A DNA stretch of 64,000 nucleotides from Luidia sarsii (Eukaryota > Echinodermata > Asteroidea > Paxillosida > Luidiidae), in assembly GCA_949987565.1 (NCBI GenBank), contig OX465105.1, positions 17,324,137 to 17,388,136 on the forward strand. Direction: 5' to 3'. Positions 23,801 through 34,039 of the stretch are shown piece by piece. Every line of letters starts with the position of its first letter. Positions within the stretch are counted from its first letter, which is position 1. The position numbers and the translations under genes were made by a program. Below the pieces are notes generated by a model. The model was not told the origin of the DNA. It made no database searches and worked only from the letters and a program-made list of their open reading frames with translations.

Positions 23801-26567
23801 AAGATCAGGGTAAAAAAAAAAATCTTTTAAAAAGCACTAAAAAAGAAACATTAAGAAAACCAAATTCTAACAAAGCACTTGTGCTCCGAATGTCTAGCCA
23901 AAACACATTTGTTAAAAACACATGAAATTTCATGAATGCACCATGAATTAATTAATGTGCCATCTAGATATAATCAAATAAATAGATAGTGGATTACGTT
24001 CACTAAAATGCAACATTACAGTTTATTTGGATTCACCTGTATGAAATAATGCTGTACCAACAAGATTTTTCTTTTTGTCAAAAACTGTTGCCAGATCTTC
24101 ATTCACCACAAGGTACTTTGTCCTCCCCTGCTGTTTCCACGACTTTGACGCCAAGTTCATGCGCACCGAGCAGACCAAGACACAGTACCGGGCCTACCTG
24201 GACTTTGTGGCCGAGGTCGGGAGAGTCTGCGGCTTCCGCGTGGAGGAGGACAGCATGAGGATTCCCTCCACCAAACGGGTGGGTCTGGCCACCCTCCATC
24301 ACGCCCCCTCACTTGTCCTGTCGGAGCTTGGTCACTGGAATTTGGCCCGAGTGCAGCTACAGCTATGCCATTAGGTGTAGCACTGCCAGTACGACAGTGG
24401 ATGCTGCCAATCCAATTCCTAGTGACTTGTGTGTGACAGTATTTCTCTCTGTAGTCAATGATGTGGAGGTGGCTTCAGTCCATAACATTTCCTGGATGGG
24501 GTACATTCTTGAGACCAGTACTTTGATGAATGAATGACATTGGTAGAAACCACAACATCAACTCCAGCCCCAGATGAATACAAAGCATATGTAACTTTTT
24601 TTAAACAGAGTAATGTGCAAACATGTTGCAAAATGCTTTCTGTCTGAAATTGCAAAATATGCAAATATGAAATATCCAGAGATCAAAATGTCAGACCCTC
24701 AGAATGGATAAACTTTTTTTGATAACTTTCTCTCTGCTTCAGGTGTGCCAAGTAGGCAGTCGCAGAACATACACCAGCGAACAGTCAGCGGAAATGCATC
24801 AGCGGATAACAAGCTACATCGAAAGCCGGCGCACGCACAGGACGTGCCAGACCCACAAGAAGGATTTGAAAAGGTCTCACACCGCCGCCTCCTCTTCATC
24901 GGAACGTTCTGCCGGGACGGACAGTGACGTCGATTCGACCCAGACCGAAGTGCCTAGAATAGCAGACGAGGCCTGGCCTTTACCAGGAGGAACAGATGGT
25001 GGCGGTGAGGGATCGCTCCCTGTCCCTGGGCCAGCCGGCCAGTGGGCGCCTGGTTTCCAACCCCGTGAGAAAGTGGAGCCTGTCCGGAACTGTGCCAAGG
25101 TGGACTATGCCCTGAAGTGCAGGATTGTCAGGGAGGTGGCCCGGGCCATTCTGGAGAAAGGGGGTGTCAGTCTGTTGGACAGCCTGAGGGGAAGCGAGGA
25201 GAAGAGACCATGGCGGCGAGGAGGTACTTCATGTAGAAATTCCTTCTTTGGGATTTGGCAGATTGATTAAGACCAGAATGGAAGAAGTGATTGTTTGTTT
25301 TTGAACATGAGGCTGGGTTCGAATTAATGGCTATGTGTCGCTACAGCCATTACTGAGGATGTGTCTATGTGTAGTCTAAACAGAAATGGCGTTGCCTGTT
25401 GTCTTAGCCAGAGCCTTAGCCATTATTATGACGTAACATTCTGTCAAAGGTAGTTTGAAAAAGCAGGTCAGAAGGAAGAAAATGATTTGTTTTTATGCTA
25501 AAAGCTGCTCAAAAGCACTGATCTGAGTGGCATGTGTTGGCTTGCTTGCCCCTTCAGGCTCCCTGTCCTTTGCCGAGATTGTGAAGCTCTTTGACGGAGA
25601 CACCTTGAAGCAGCTGAAGGCAGAATGCGGCGGATTGAAGACACTCTTGAAGAACTCCCATCAGGTATTCCAAGGTAAAGCTGGAAGGATGGCTGGGGAT
25701 GGCTGTTTATGTTTAATGCAAATTCGCCCAAAACAGGGCTAAAATGCCACTCAAGGTTAAGGGTTAAGCAAAGAAGGAGAGGGACCCAGGAAGGCTGGAG
25801 GTAGGAGATATATCGTAGGCAGGGGGAAAACAAGAACCAGGAAGGGAATTCCAGAGAGAGGCTGAACGAGGGAAAATTGTGCAGTGAGGGTGGTGGAGAA
25901 GAAAGAGAAAGCGAAAGAGGGGTGAAAGCAATACAACGAGGAAGCCTGTTTAAGGAAATGTTTAGGAGAAACCTTCCAACCACAGACGTTAGGTTTTCAG
26001 GAACCAGACTTGCAGGCTTTTCAGGGCCCGGATCGTTCGTTATTTGGTTAGTTCGAACAGTCCTTGTCTTAAATCAGGATGAAATCTGTATCAGAGATCC
26101 ATCTGTATCAGAGATCCATCATGGGTTACCATGGTGAGGCATTCACTGGTTCACTCCATCCAAGGGTGTGCCCTTGGATGGGGAAACCAGTGAATGCCTT
26201 ACAGTAGCCAAGCCATTGATCTTCGCAACAACTTGTGCCAAAGCTATGACTTTTTCTACTTCTTTGCCAAATTTCACATCCATAATTTTTAACATGGAAC
26301 ATGAAGTTGAGTCCATTTTCTTGCTTCCCATCTTGCTTTTCTTAAAATCTCTCAGTGTCCAGCAACAGGGTTGAGCTGCGAGACTGCTCCCAGCCAGTGT
26401 CAGATCGCCGCTCCCAGTCCAAGAAGCCTCTGAAGTCTTCCGCCGAGAGGAGAAGCAAGTCCCTTAAGACCACGCTGTGTTGGTTCCACAGCAACCATCC
26501 CGACGGCTGCCCTCGCTTGGCGGAGGATTGCCAGTTTGCTCATGGAGAGGGGGACCTGAAGAACTAA
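20808..26567 (+). CDS. TRMT44: tRNA (uracil-44-2'-O)-methyltransferase
   Basis: Nine exons: 20808-21192, 21399-21534, 21862-22093, 22452-22628, 23296-23474, 24095-24278, 24743-25223, 25558-25674 and 26356-26567. All have GT/AG borders and phases that chain to 2103 nt (700 aa plus stop; human about 757). The family makes Um44 in tRNA(Ser), using SAM, in the cytoplasm. The SAM-binding motif FVDLGCGNG is at residues 292-300, followed by GVDLRRRKIWD and NHSDELTPWIPV (355-366). FVLPCCF and RIPSTKR follow in exon 6. A CCCH zinc finger (C-x9-C-x6-C-x3-H, residues 672-693) closes the protein. Exon 7 holds a low-complexity Ser/Gly-rich insert before a conserved helical part (CGGLKTLLKN-HQVFQ). The exon 1 donor is the GTAAGA at 21193; reading through instead reaches a stop. 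Intron 4 carries a LINE remnant and intron 5 a family B repeat. Confidence 0.93.
22762..22998 (+). pseudogene. LINE reverse-transcriptase ORF2 C-terminal remnant
   Basis: A 79-codon open stretch ending in a stop has the hallmarks of the extreme C-terminus of non-LTR retrotransposon ORF2 (CR1/Jockey/Rex-like): LRCRTRRYQNSFFP, then SLWNSLP, then DFKRSVNFYL. The rest of the polymerase is absent, so this is a 5'-truncated copy, which is usual for LINE insertions. It lies in intron 4 of TRMT44 in the sense direction. Confidence 0.75.
23510..23690. mobile_element. Family B foldback element, partly collapsed
   Basis: Contains TTTCTCTTTTGTGAGTATGT, GGTTCTGAAAAGAACCGG, and GTTTCAAACAGTATACTCT with its complement AGTATACTGTTCGAAAG. 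It ends in CACCATGAAAACCTTCAAAT, as the copies at 10.2 and 14.9 kb do. It lies 36 bp after the donor of TRMT44 exon 5. Confidence 0.65.
25725..25880. repeat. Interspersed repeat shared with 56182-56375
   Basis: AAATTCGCCCAAAACAGGGCT, then AGGAAGGCTGGAG, GATCGTAGGCAGGGGGAAAAC-type and AGGAAGGGAATTCCAGA blocks recur in the same order near 56.2-56.4 kb. The 56-kb copy has an extra AATTGACATTTCTTTAATAAAG block, so this copy has an internal deletion. The family is unknown. Confidence 0.6.
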
Positions 26568-26734
26568 TGAGTCGCGAAGTACTACAAGAAAAGTTATTTA
26601 CTGCTCGCTGACTGAGATGGACTAAACTGGACGAAAATCTCACGTAGGGCCATATGTGAATAGAGGCTTAAGGTCAATGCTACATTGGCTACTTGGGTTG
26701 ATTGATCTTATGACCTGAGTAGGCCAATGAGAAT

Positions 26735-26925
26735 CTTTCAAAGCAAGGAGAATCTTTCATGGGAAGGAGAATATTTCATGGCAAGGAGAATCTTTCAATC
26801 CAAGCAGAATTCTTCGAGCCAAGCAGAATAATTCAAGCCAAGCAGAATTCTTCAAGCCAATTAGAATCATTCAAGGCAAGGAGAGTCTTTCAAGGCAAGG
26901 AGAACCTTTCAAGCCACAATACCAC
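26735..26925. repeat. About 20-bp minisatellite downstream of TRMT44
   Basis: About nine imperfect copies built on AAGGAGAATCTTTCA or AAGCAGAATTCTTCAAGCC. The unit drifts between the two versions. It begins about 170 bp after the TRMT44 stop. Confidence 0.7.
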
Positions 26926-27419
26926 AATACTCAGAGTAGGATTGAAAGATTCTGTTATGAATGAAATGTTAGGACCTCCAGCTTTATAAAAAAGCCATCA
27001 GTTACAGCAGAAGCAAAAATGTAATGACAATTTTAAAAGACTTCATTCACTTATTTCTTGACTTCAGAAGAAGATAGCGTAAATCTTTGTCCAAAATCAG
27101 TCATTTATCACGCATAAATGAAATAATAATTACAATAATTTTTATGTTAAAGGTAATATTTATTTTATGTAATTGATTTTTATTCCAATGACTTTGTTAT
27201 AAAGTGGGCTACTCGCATGAAAACCATGATGATTTGTCTAAATTCTTATCAGGTTTGTGTCTAGCTTGGGGCAAGATGTGTTGTAGCAATCAAGCTAGTA
27301 AGGTATATCTTGGGTTATTCTTTTTTAATAAGTACCAAACACCACCATGAAATTATGAAAACCAAATGAACAGACGTTCATCCAATAAAATGTTGAAAAT
27401 ATGAAAATGTTGACTGGAT

Positions 27420-27530
27420 GGGGACTATCCAGCCCTTAGATAGCAGCCATCCCAAAGTGTCTTGACTAGTCTTTGGAGGGTGGGGGCGCCATGCCGTATA
27501 TCTCCAGGGATCACATTTTCATTTAGAATC
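27420..27530 (-). mobile_element. Internally deleted tRNA-derived SINE
   Basis: On the minus strand it reads GTGATCCCTGGAGATATACGGCA, a spacer, then CTAAGGGCTGGATAG, and jumps directly to CCCATCCAGTC. The box A-to-box B interior present at 46.8 and 48.0 kb is missing. Confidence 0.55.
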
Positions 27531-27689
27531 AGATGTCAGATGCAAACAACCAAGATGGCCCATTTTAAAATGTCCAGTTAGTTTTGCCTTTATGTGTTTA
27601 AAATCTATTCCCGTAGTTGGCAATTAAAAACTAATATTCGGAATCCTTTTAGTGGTTATTATTAATTATATTATCCGTGTTCGAACCCA

Positions 27690-27935
27690 ATAAGTTACGG
27701 TTGCAATTAACACACAGGTTTATGGGGAGTGTCTGCAATCGCAATTTACCGGTGTCTTCCGTAGGCTCGCGTGTAATAAGAAGCCGCTGCCCATCCGGAC
27801 ATGTAACACGAATGGTCTGGGATTCAATGACTACGGCCGCAATTAACACGCATGTCTATGGGAAATGGCTGCAGTCGCAAAACGGCGGCTCCCTAGGCTC
27901 GCGTGTGATAAGAAGCCTGTTCCATTAGTGGATCT
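27690..27935. repeat. Two-copy tandem duplication, unit about 130 bp
   Basis: Both copies contain CAATTAACACACAGGTTTATG-type sequence, GCAATCGCAA and TAGGCTCGCGTGTAATAAGAA, with point differences. Starts are near 27707 and 27838. Confidence 0.65.
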
Positions 27936-28382
27936 TTTCGTATGGATCGACTTGTGTGAACGACGCATTTGTAATGAGTTTACTTGTTGTGATATACAAA
28001 AATGTATACTGACTAAAACTGTTTCGAAGATCAGAGACAAGACGAGCGTTTCGGTCTGTTTGCGGTAGATTTTTTCTGCCGTTACCGATCGAGATGGTGC
28101 AGGACACTAAAGTCACTGTTTAGACAATAGCAAACAATAAATAGGTTTTTGCCAATATAGAATGGGATTGTTTTAATTTTAACCCCTCGCTATTTTTGGA
28201 TTTAATAATTACGCCTGATTCCCAAACTGATCTGCCTTAGCCGAATTTAGAATCGGACCAAAGCCTCTAAACAGCAATAATGTTGATAATAGGCCTAATA
28301 ATAATTAGTTTATTAAATTCATATTGCGTTCGATCCAGGACCAGTCTGTCCGGGGAAAAACATAAGAAATATAATCTTTTAC

Positions 28383-29830
28383 CTGAGGATTGGTGAATGG
28401 ACCGCTCTACAAGCAGGGTCATCGTAGATCGCCATCCTCCAGCTTCCGGTTCTTAGCGACGTCAACAGCAGTCATAGTTTCTTGAACTTGTGTCTTCAAA
28501 AAGTCGTGGAGGCCCTCTTGTTAGATGCATCCACTGCAACGAAGAAAAGTTAGAAGTGACCGATTCAATGGATGGAATTTGCTCATTGTCTTTTTCCGTT
28601 CGGTAGGATGATAAGACATTAAAAAAGGTCAACCCTTGAAATCATGAAGAACAATAAATTGAATGCATTGTTTTTATTTATTTTGTCTGTTCATTAACCT
28701 TAAGATTTTTAATGGACCGCTCTACAAGCAGGGCATCGTAGATCAGTATCCCCCCTGCTTCCGGATCCTATAGCGACGTCTGTAGTCAGTGTTCCTTCGA
28801 CCATTGAGCAATGACTCCTTACACATGTCTCAAAAGGTCGCAGTGGTCGTATTGTTAGATGTATCTATACGGCAAGGAAGAAATATTAGAATTGACTGAT
28901 TCAACTGATCGAATTTACTCATTGTCAATTTCATCGTTAGAATGATAAAGTTGCTAAAAAAGGGGCAACACAGAAGTTTTATAAAAAAAAAATGAATGCT
29001 TTGTTATATATTTATTTTGTCTGTTCATTAACCTGAGGATTGGTGAATGGACCGCTCTGCAAGCAGGGCATCGTAGATTGCCACCCATCCCCCCTGCTTC
29101 CGGATCCTATAGCGATGTCAACAGCAGTCAGAGTAAGTTGAACTTGTGTCTTCAAAAAGTCATGGAGGTCGTCGTGTTAGATGCATCCACTGCAACGAAG
29201 AAATATTATTAGAATTGACCGATTCTGAATAGACGGAATTTGCTCGTTGTCTTTTTCTTCAGTAGGATGGTGAAGACGTTAAAAACGCAGAAAGTTAAAA
29301 CAAAAACAACAACAACATTGAATCCTGAATCATTGTTTTGTTGATTATTTGGTCTGTTCATCTACCTCATGATTGTTAAATGGACCGCTCTACAAGCAGG
29401 GCATCGTAGATCCGCACCCCCCTGCTTCCGGATCCTTTTTGGCGACGTCCCGTCCGAGCAGGAGAGTCCGGCATCCTTGGAGTCCCGTCTTGAGAGTTGT
29501 AGACACAACACCGGATCTAACATCTGGTTGTAATAACAAAATGAGAATTTAAACATCAATGAAATCACCCAGTTGTTGTTTTCTTATGATATGAAGTCTG
29601 TGAAAGAACACAACCATACACACAAGGGAGAGAGAATAAATGTAAACAAAAAGAAACTAATATTTTTCTTAATACTTATTAATATTTTACCTGATGATTG
29701 GCGAATAGACCGCTCTACAAGCAGGGCATCGTAGATCGTCATCCCCCCTGCTTCCGGATCCTAGCGACGTCCGCAACCGATTTTCTTCCCTTTCTCTTTT
29801 CCTTCTTGAAATCTCGGTGCTTTCCATGGT
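28383..29830 (-). repeat. Five-unit array (about 325 bp each) of exon-like cores
   Basis: Five copies of a core contain, on the minus strand, GGATCCGGAAGCAGGGGG...CCCTGCTTGTAGAGCGG. The cores end at 28383, 28699, 29033, 29366 and 29691, each followed by GT (gtaaaa, gttaat, gttaat, gtagat, gtaaaa). Units 1 and 3 start after TTCTTCGTTGCAG and unit 4 after CAACCAG, which are good acceptors. Unit 4 is open throughout its 158 bp; units 1, 2, 3 and 5 contain stops in the matching frame. On either strand AAGCAGGG and CCCTGCTT form a stem with a variable loop. It may be a decayed tandem exon array or a satellite. No function is claimed. Confidence 0.6.
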
Positions 29831-30104
29831 GTCTTTTAACATAACCAAAATATAGGTTTAAGAAACATCCCGGTACCACGAAACTCCATATTATTTCGAG
29901 ATGCAAAAGGAACATTGAAATTATTTGCAAGACAGCAGTATATAAAGATTTATTTTGATTTCCAATTTAGGTAGTTGAAATAAATAGGTCTGCCAGTGGA
30001 AAATGTTTTCATGATTTTTATATTGGTCAAGGTATACAAAACTTACCAAACGATGAACATCATTAACAAAATTGGCAAAGGTCCGCTGGTTCTGAAGTCG
30101 GAGA

Positions 30105-30845
30105 TCGGACTTAGTAGTTTGGATTTCGAAGATCGGATTTTGAAGACCGGGTTTCGGATTTCGAAGATCGGTTCTCGGATTTTGGAGAACGATTTTCGGC
30201 GATCGTATTTCGTTGATCGTATTTCGGCGATCGTATTTCGGCGATCGTATTTCGGCGATCGTATTTCGGCGATCGTATTTCGGCGATCGTATTTCGGCAA
30301 TCGTATTTTGGCCGCGTATTTTGGTGTACAGATTTTGGCGATCGGATGTCTATTTTCGGATTTCGGATTTCGAAGATCGGATTTTGGAGATCGAATTTCG
30401 GATTTCCGATTTCGGATTTCGGATTTCGGATTTCGGATTTCGGATTTCGGATTTCGGATTTCGGATTTCGGATTTCGGATTTCGGATTTCGGATTTCGGA
30501 TTTCGGATTTCGGATTTCGGATTAACGGTTTTTGGTGATCGATTTTTCGAAGATCGAATTTCGGAGATCGAATTTCGGATTTCGGATTTCGGATTTCGGA
30601 TTTCGGATTTCGGATTTCGGATTTCGGATTTCGGATTTCGGATTTCGGATTTTGAAGAACGGTTTTTGGTGATCGATTTTTTGAAGATCGGATTTTGGAG
30701 ATCGAATTTCGGAGGTCGGAGATTGGAGGACGGAGAACGAATATCGAATTTCGGAGAACACTTTTCGAAGATCGCAAAGCGGATTTCAGAGAACCAATTT
30801 CTGAGTTTCGTATTTCGGATTTCGGATTTCAGGTTTCTGATCATG
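30105..30845. repeat. 7-bp satellite (GGATTTC)n with 14-bp and longer variants
   Basis: The core is (GGATTTC)n; an edge block is (GATCGTATTTCGGC)n, 14 bp or two heptamers. Variants with GAAGATCGGATTTTG are interspersed. Because 7 is not a multiple of 3 and no frame contains a stop, both strands show long false ORFs with a 7-residue period. Confidence 0.9.
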
Positions 30846-30914
30846 AAATCTGGAATCTGGAATAGGCCTATGGAGACTTGAGCCTAAGAACATGAATCCC
30901 TTTACTTGGATCTC

Positions 30915-31225
30915 GAAACTTTCTTGAATCTTGAATCTTGCATCTTGCATCTTGCATCTTGCATCTTGCATCTTGCATCTTGAATCTTGAATCTTGAATC
31001 TTGAATCTTGAATCTTGAATCTTGAATCTTGAATCTTGAATCTTGAATCTTGTATCTTGAATCTTGAATCTTGAATCTTGAATCTTGAATCTTGAATCTT
31101 GAATCTTGAATCTTGAATCTTGAATCTTGAATCTTGAATCTTGAATCTTGAATCTTGAATCTTGAATCTTGAATCTTGAATCTTGAATCTTGAATCTTGA
31201 ATCTTGAATCTTGAATCTTGAATGT
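30915..31225. repeat. 7-bp satellite (TTGAATC)n
   Basis: About 43 copies of CTTGAAT/TTGAATC, with a short block of the variant CTTGCAT at the left end. It starts about 70 bp after the neighbouring GGATTTC satellite and also has a 7-bp period. The long minus-strand ORF here is an artefact of the repeat. Confidence 0.92.
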
Positions 31226-31710
31226 CTTATCTTCAGCCTTGAGGCTTGTCGTCGACCAATCATTAACCTTGACATTAACCCTAGCCCTAATTCTACCCGA
31301 CCCTATCCCAGGCCTAATACCCTAATAATTACAAAAAAAATTATGGTACTTGTATATTATGAAATAGGGAGTTAGTATTTGTTTGTGTCATGTTTTTGGC
31401 GGGCAGTCCTCGGTACCATCTTGCTTGTGTGGAATCCTGGAGTTTCTTTGACATGAAGAAATCGATTGAATCCACGAGGTGAAGATTTCTTCCTTGGGTG
31501 CTGATGAGAATGGTCACGTGAACAATGTCCAATGTTCAGCTCGAAATAGTTCCATGCCATCATTCAGGCTTGTCCTAACATGGTGTATTTTTATGTCTGT
31601 TTAATTATTGTTTTGTAATTAACGGTTCAATATTTCTTTAAAAAAATGCCACCCCACCCAAAAAGCCTTATCATGATTGCGGACACCTTTGTACCTGGTC
31701 ATATTATTAT

Positions 31711-32140
31711 CAACCCACCCATACAGGCGCGTGGTTGAACCTTTGAGACTAGCATATTTTAAATCAAAATGTCTCAACCCACCCATACGGGCGCGTGGTT
31801 GATCATTTGAGACTAGCAATAGCATATTTTAAATCACAATGTCTCAACCCACCCATACGGGCGCGTGGTTGATCATTTGAGACTAGCAGTAGCAGATTTT
31901 AAATCAAAATGTCTCAACCCACCCATACGGGCGCGTGGTTGATCCTTTGAGACTAATAAATTTTATATCAAAATGTCTCAACACACCCATACGAGCGCGT
32001 GGTCGATCCTTTGAGACTAGCAGTTTTTAAATCAAAATGTCTCAACCCACATACCGGTGCGTTGTTGATCCTTTGAGACTAGCAGATTTTGAATAAAATT
32101 GTCTCAACCAACCCAAATTTAATGAGCGCGTGGTTTAAAT
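31711..32140. repeat. 64-70-bp tandem array, seven units, hairpin head
   Basis: Units start at 31711, 31775, 31845, 31915, 31979, 32043 and 32104. Each begins CAACCCACCCATAC-GGGCGCGTGGTTG, whose ends can pair, followed by ATCCTTTGAGACTAGCA and an A/T-rich tail ending AAAATGTCT. Confidence 0.85.
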
Positions 32141-32159
32141 AAAGTTTTAAATGTTTATA

Positions 32160-32590
32160 CATAATAAAATGTTTTATGTCCATGATGTGGCTTTTTTCTA
32201 CATTCAAGGGACAAGTTTCACTCGGCGAATTCATTTTATACATGGATAACATCAGGCATTTTCAAAATGAATTTCATGAGGAAATTGGGAAGAAATATAA
32301 CCAGGTACGAAGGCAACTATAATTTGACCCAATTCCAAGTAATGTAACAATGCACCAGTCATTGTTACAATGTGTCCTTAGCCTTAATGAAAAATAGTGC
32401 TGCCCATCCCTAAACTGAGGTTTAGGTGCCTGCAATATATTATGACAATGAATGTTATAGAGATCTCTATGTCTGTGGAAATTAGTATTGAAATTTCACG
32501 ATAGTTCATTTCTCTTATGTAGAGACAATGGACACAGTCGATGACTTGGTTCCATGTAGCTCCATGCTCCGTGGTATCCAAGCGGTAGAG
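32160..32590. other. No gene seen
   Basis: Intergenic AT-rich sequence between two tandem arrays. I see no splice-framed ORF, RNA gene or recognised repeat. Confidence 0.5.
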
Positions 32591-32594
32591 GCAG

Positions 32595-34020
32595 GTGCGG
32601 ACGACTTTGCAGATTGAAGATACGGGTGCGGACGGCTTTGCAGATTGGTGATACGGGTGTAGACGGATTTGCAGATTGAAGACTCGGATGCGGATGGATT
32701 TGCAGATTGAAGAAACAGGTGCGGACGGATTTGTGGAAAAAAAAGCCATTGAAAGCCATTGAAACAGGTTCGGATGGATTTGCAGATTGAAGAAACAGGT
32801 GCAGATGGCTTTGCAGATTGCAGAAACAGGTGTGGATGGATTTGCAGATTGCAGAAACAGGTGCGGATGGATTTGCAGATTGAAGATAAAGGTGTGGACG
32901 GATTTGGAGATTGAAGAGACGGATGCGGACGGCGATTTGCAGATTGCAGAAACAGGTGCGTATAGATTTGCAGATTGAAGATAAAGGTGTGGATGGATTT
33001 GCATATTGAAGAAACAGACGTGGATGGATTCGCAGATTGAGGATACCGGTGCGGATGGTTTTGCAGATCGAAGAAACAGGTGCGGATGGATTCACAGATT
33101 GAAGATTTGGATGCGGATGGCCTTGCAGATTGAAGATAGAGGGTGCGGACATATTTGCAGATTGAAGAAACAGGTTCGGATGGATTTGCAGATTGAAGAA
33201 ACAGGTGCAGATGGCTTTGCAGATTGCAGAAACAGGTGTGGATGGATTTGCAGATTGCAGAAACAGGTGCGGATGGATTTGCAGATTGAAGATAAAGGTG
33301 TGGACGGATTTGGAGATTGAAGAGACGGATGCGGACGGCGATTTGCAGATTGCAGAAACAGGTGCGTATAGATTTGCAGATTGAAGATAAAGGTGTGGAC
33401 GGATTTGCAGATTGAAGATAAAGGTGTGGATGGATTTGCATATTGAAGAAACAGACGTGGATGGATTCGCAGATTGAGGATACCGGTGCGGATGGTTTTG
33501 CAGATCGAAGAAACAGGTTCGGATGGATTTGCAGATTGAAGATTTGGATGCGGATGGCCTTGCAGATTGAAGATAGAGGGTGCGGACATATTTGCAGATT
33601 GAAGAAACAGGTTCGGATGGATTTGCAGATTGAAGAAACAGGTGCAGATGGCTTTGCAGATTGCAGAAACAGGTGTGGATGGATTTGCAGATTGCAGAAA
33701 CAGGTGCGGATGGATTTGCAGATTGAAGATAAAGGTGTGGACGGATTTGGAGATTGAAGAGACGGATGCGGACGGCGATTTGCAGATTGCAGAAACAGGT
33801 GCGTATAGATTTGCAGATTGAAGATAAAGGTGTGGACGGATTTGCAGATTGAAGATAAAGGTGCGGAAGGATTTGCAGATTGAAGAGACAGATGCAGATG
33901 GATTTGAAGATTGAAGAGATAGATGCGGATGGATTTGTAGATTGAAGAAGCAGGTGGAGATGGATTTGCAGATTGAAGAGACAGATGCGGGCGGATTTGA
34001 AGATTGAAGAGATGGATGAA
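32595..34020. repeat. 31-bp minisatellite with higher-order repeat
   Basis: The unit reads approximately GGTGCGGATGGATTTGCAGA plus TTGAAGAAACA (31 bp). The 31-bp period keeps all three minus-strand frames open, which gives a false 507-codon ORF with a 31-residue period. Blocks starting at 32787, 33193 and 33630 encode identical 63-residue strings, so there is a higher-order unit of 406 then 437 bp, differing by one 31-bp monomer. Confidence 0.9.
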
Positions 34021-34039
34021 GCTTTTAATTATAACCAAG

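Noticed and set aside
25498..25983. 161-codon minus-strand ORF with Ser/Pro-rich translation
   Set aside because: Antisense to TRMT44 exon 8 and to an interspersed repeat found again at 56.2 kb.
28383..29830. CRISPR-like repeat array
   Set aside because: Units are about 325 bp, diverged, in a eukaryotic genome, with no short identical repeats or spacers.
30043..31275. Long ORFs of 135-244 codons with 7-residue repeats
   Set aside because: Produced by 7-bp satellites read in any frame; present on both strands.
32515..34038. 507-codon minus-strand ORF
   Set aside because: It coincides with the 31-bp tandem array, whose period keeps all frames open; no start context, splice site or domain.
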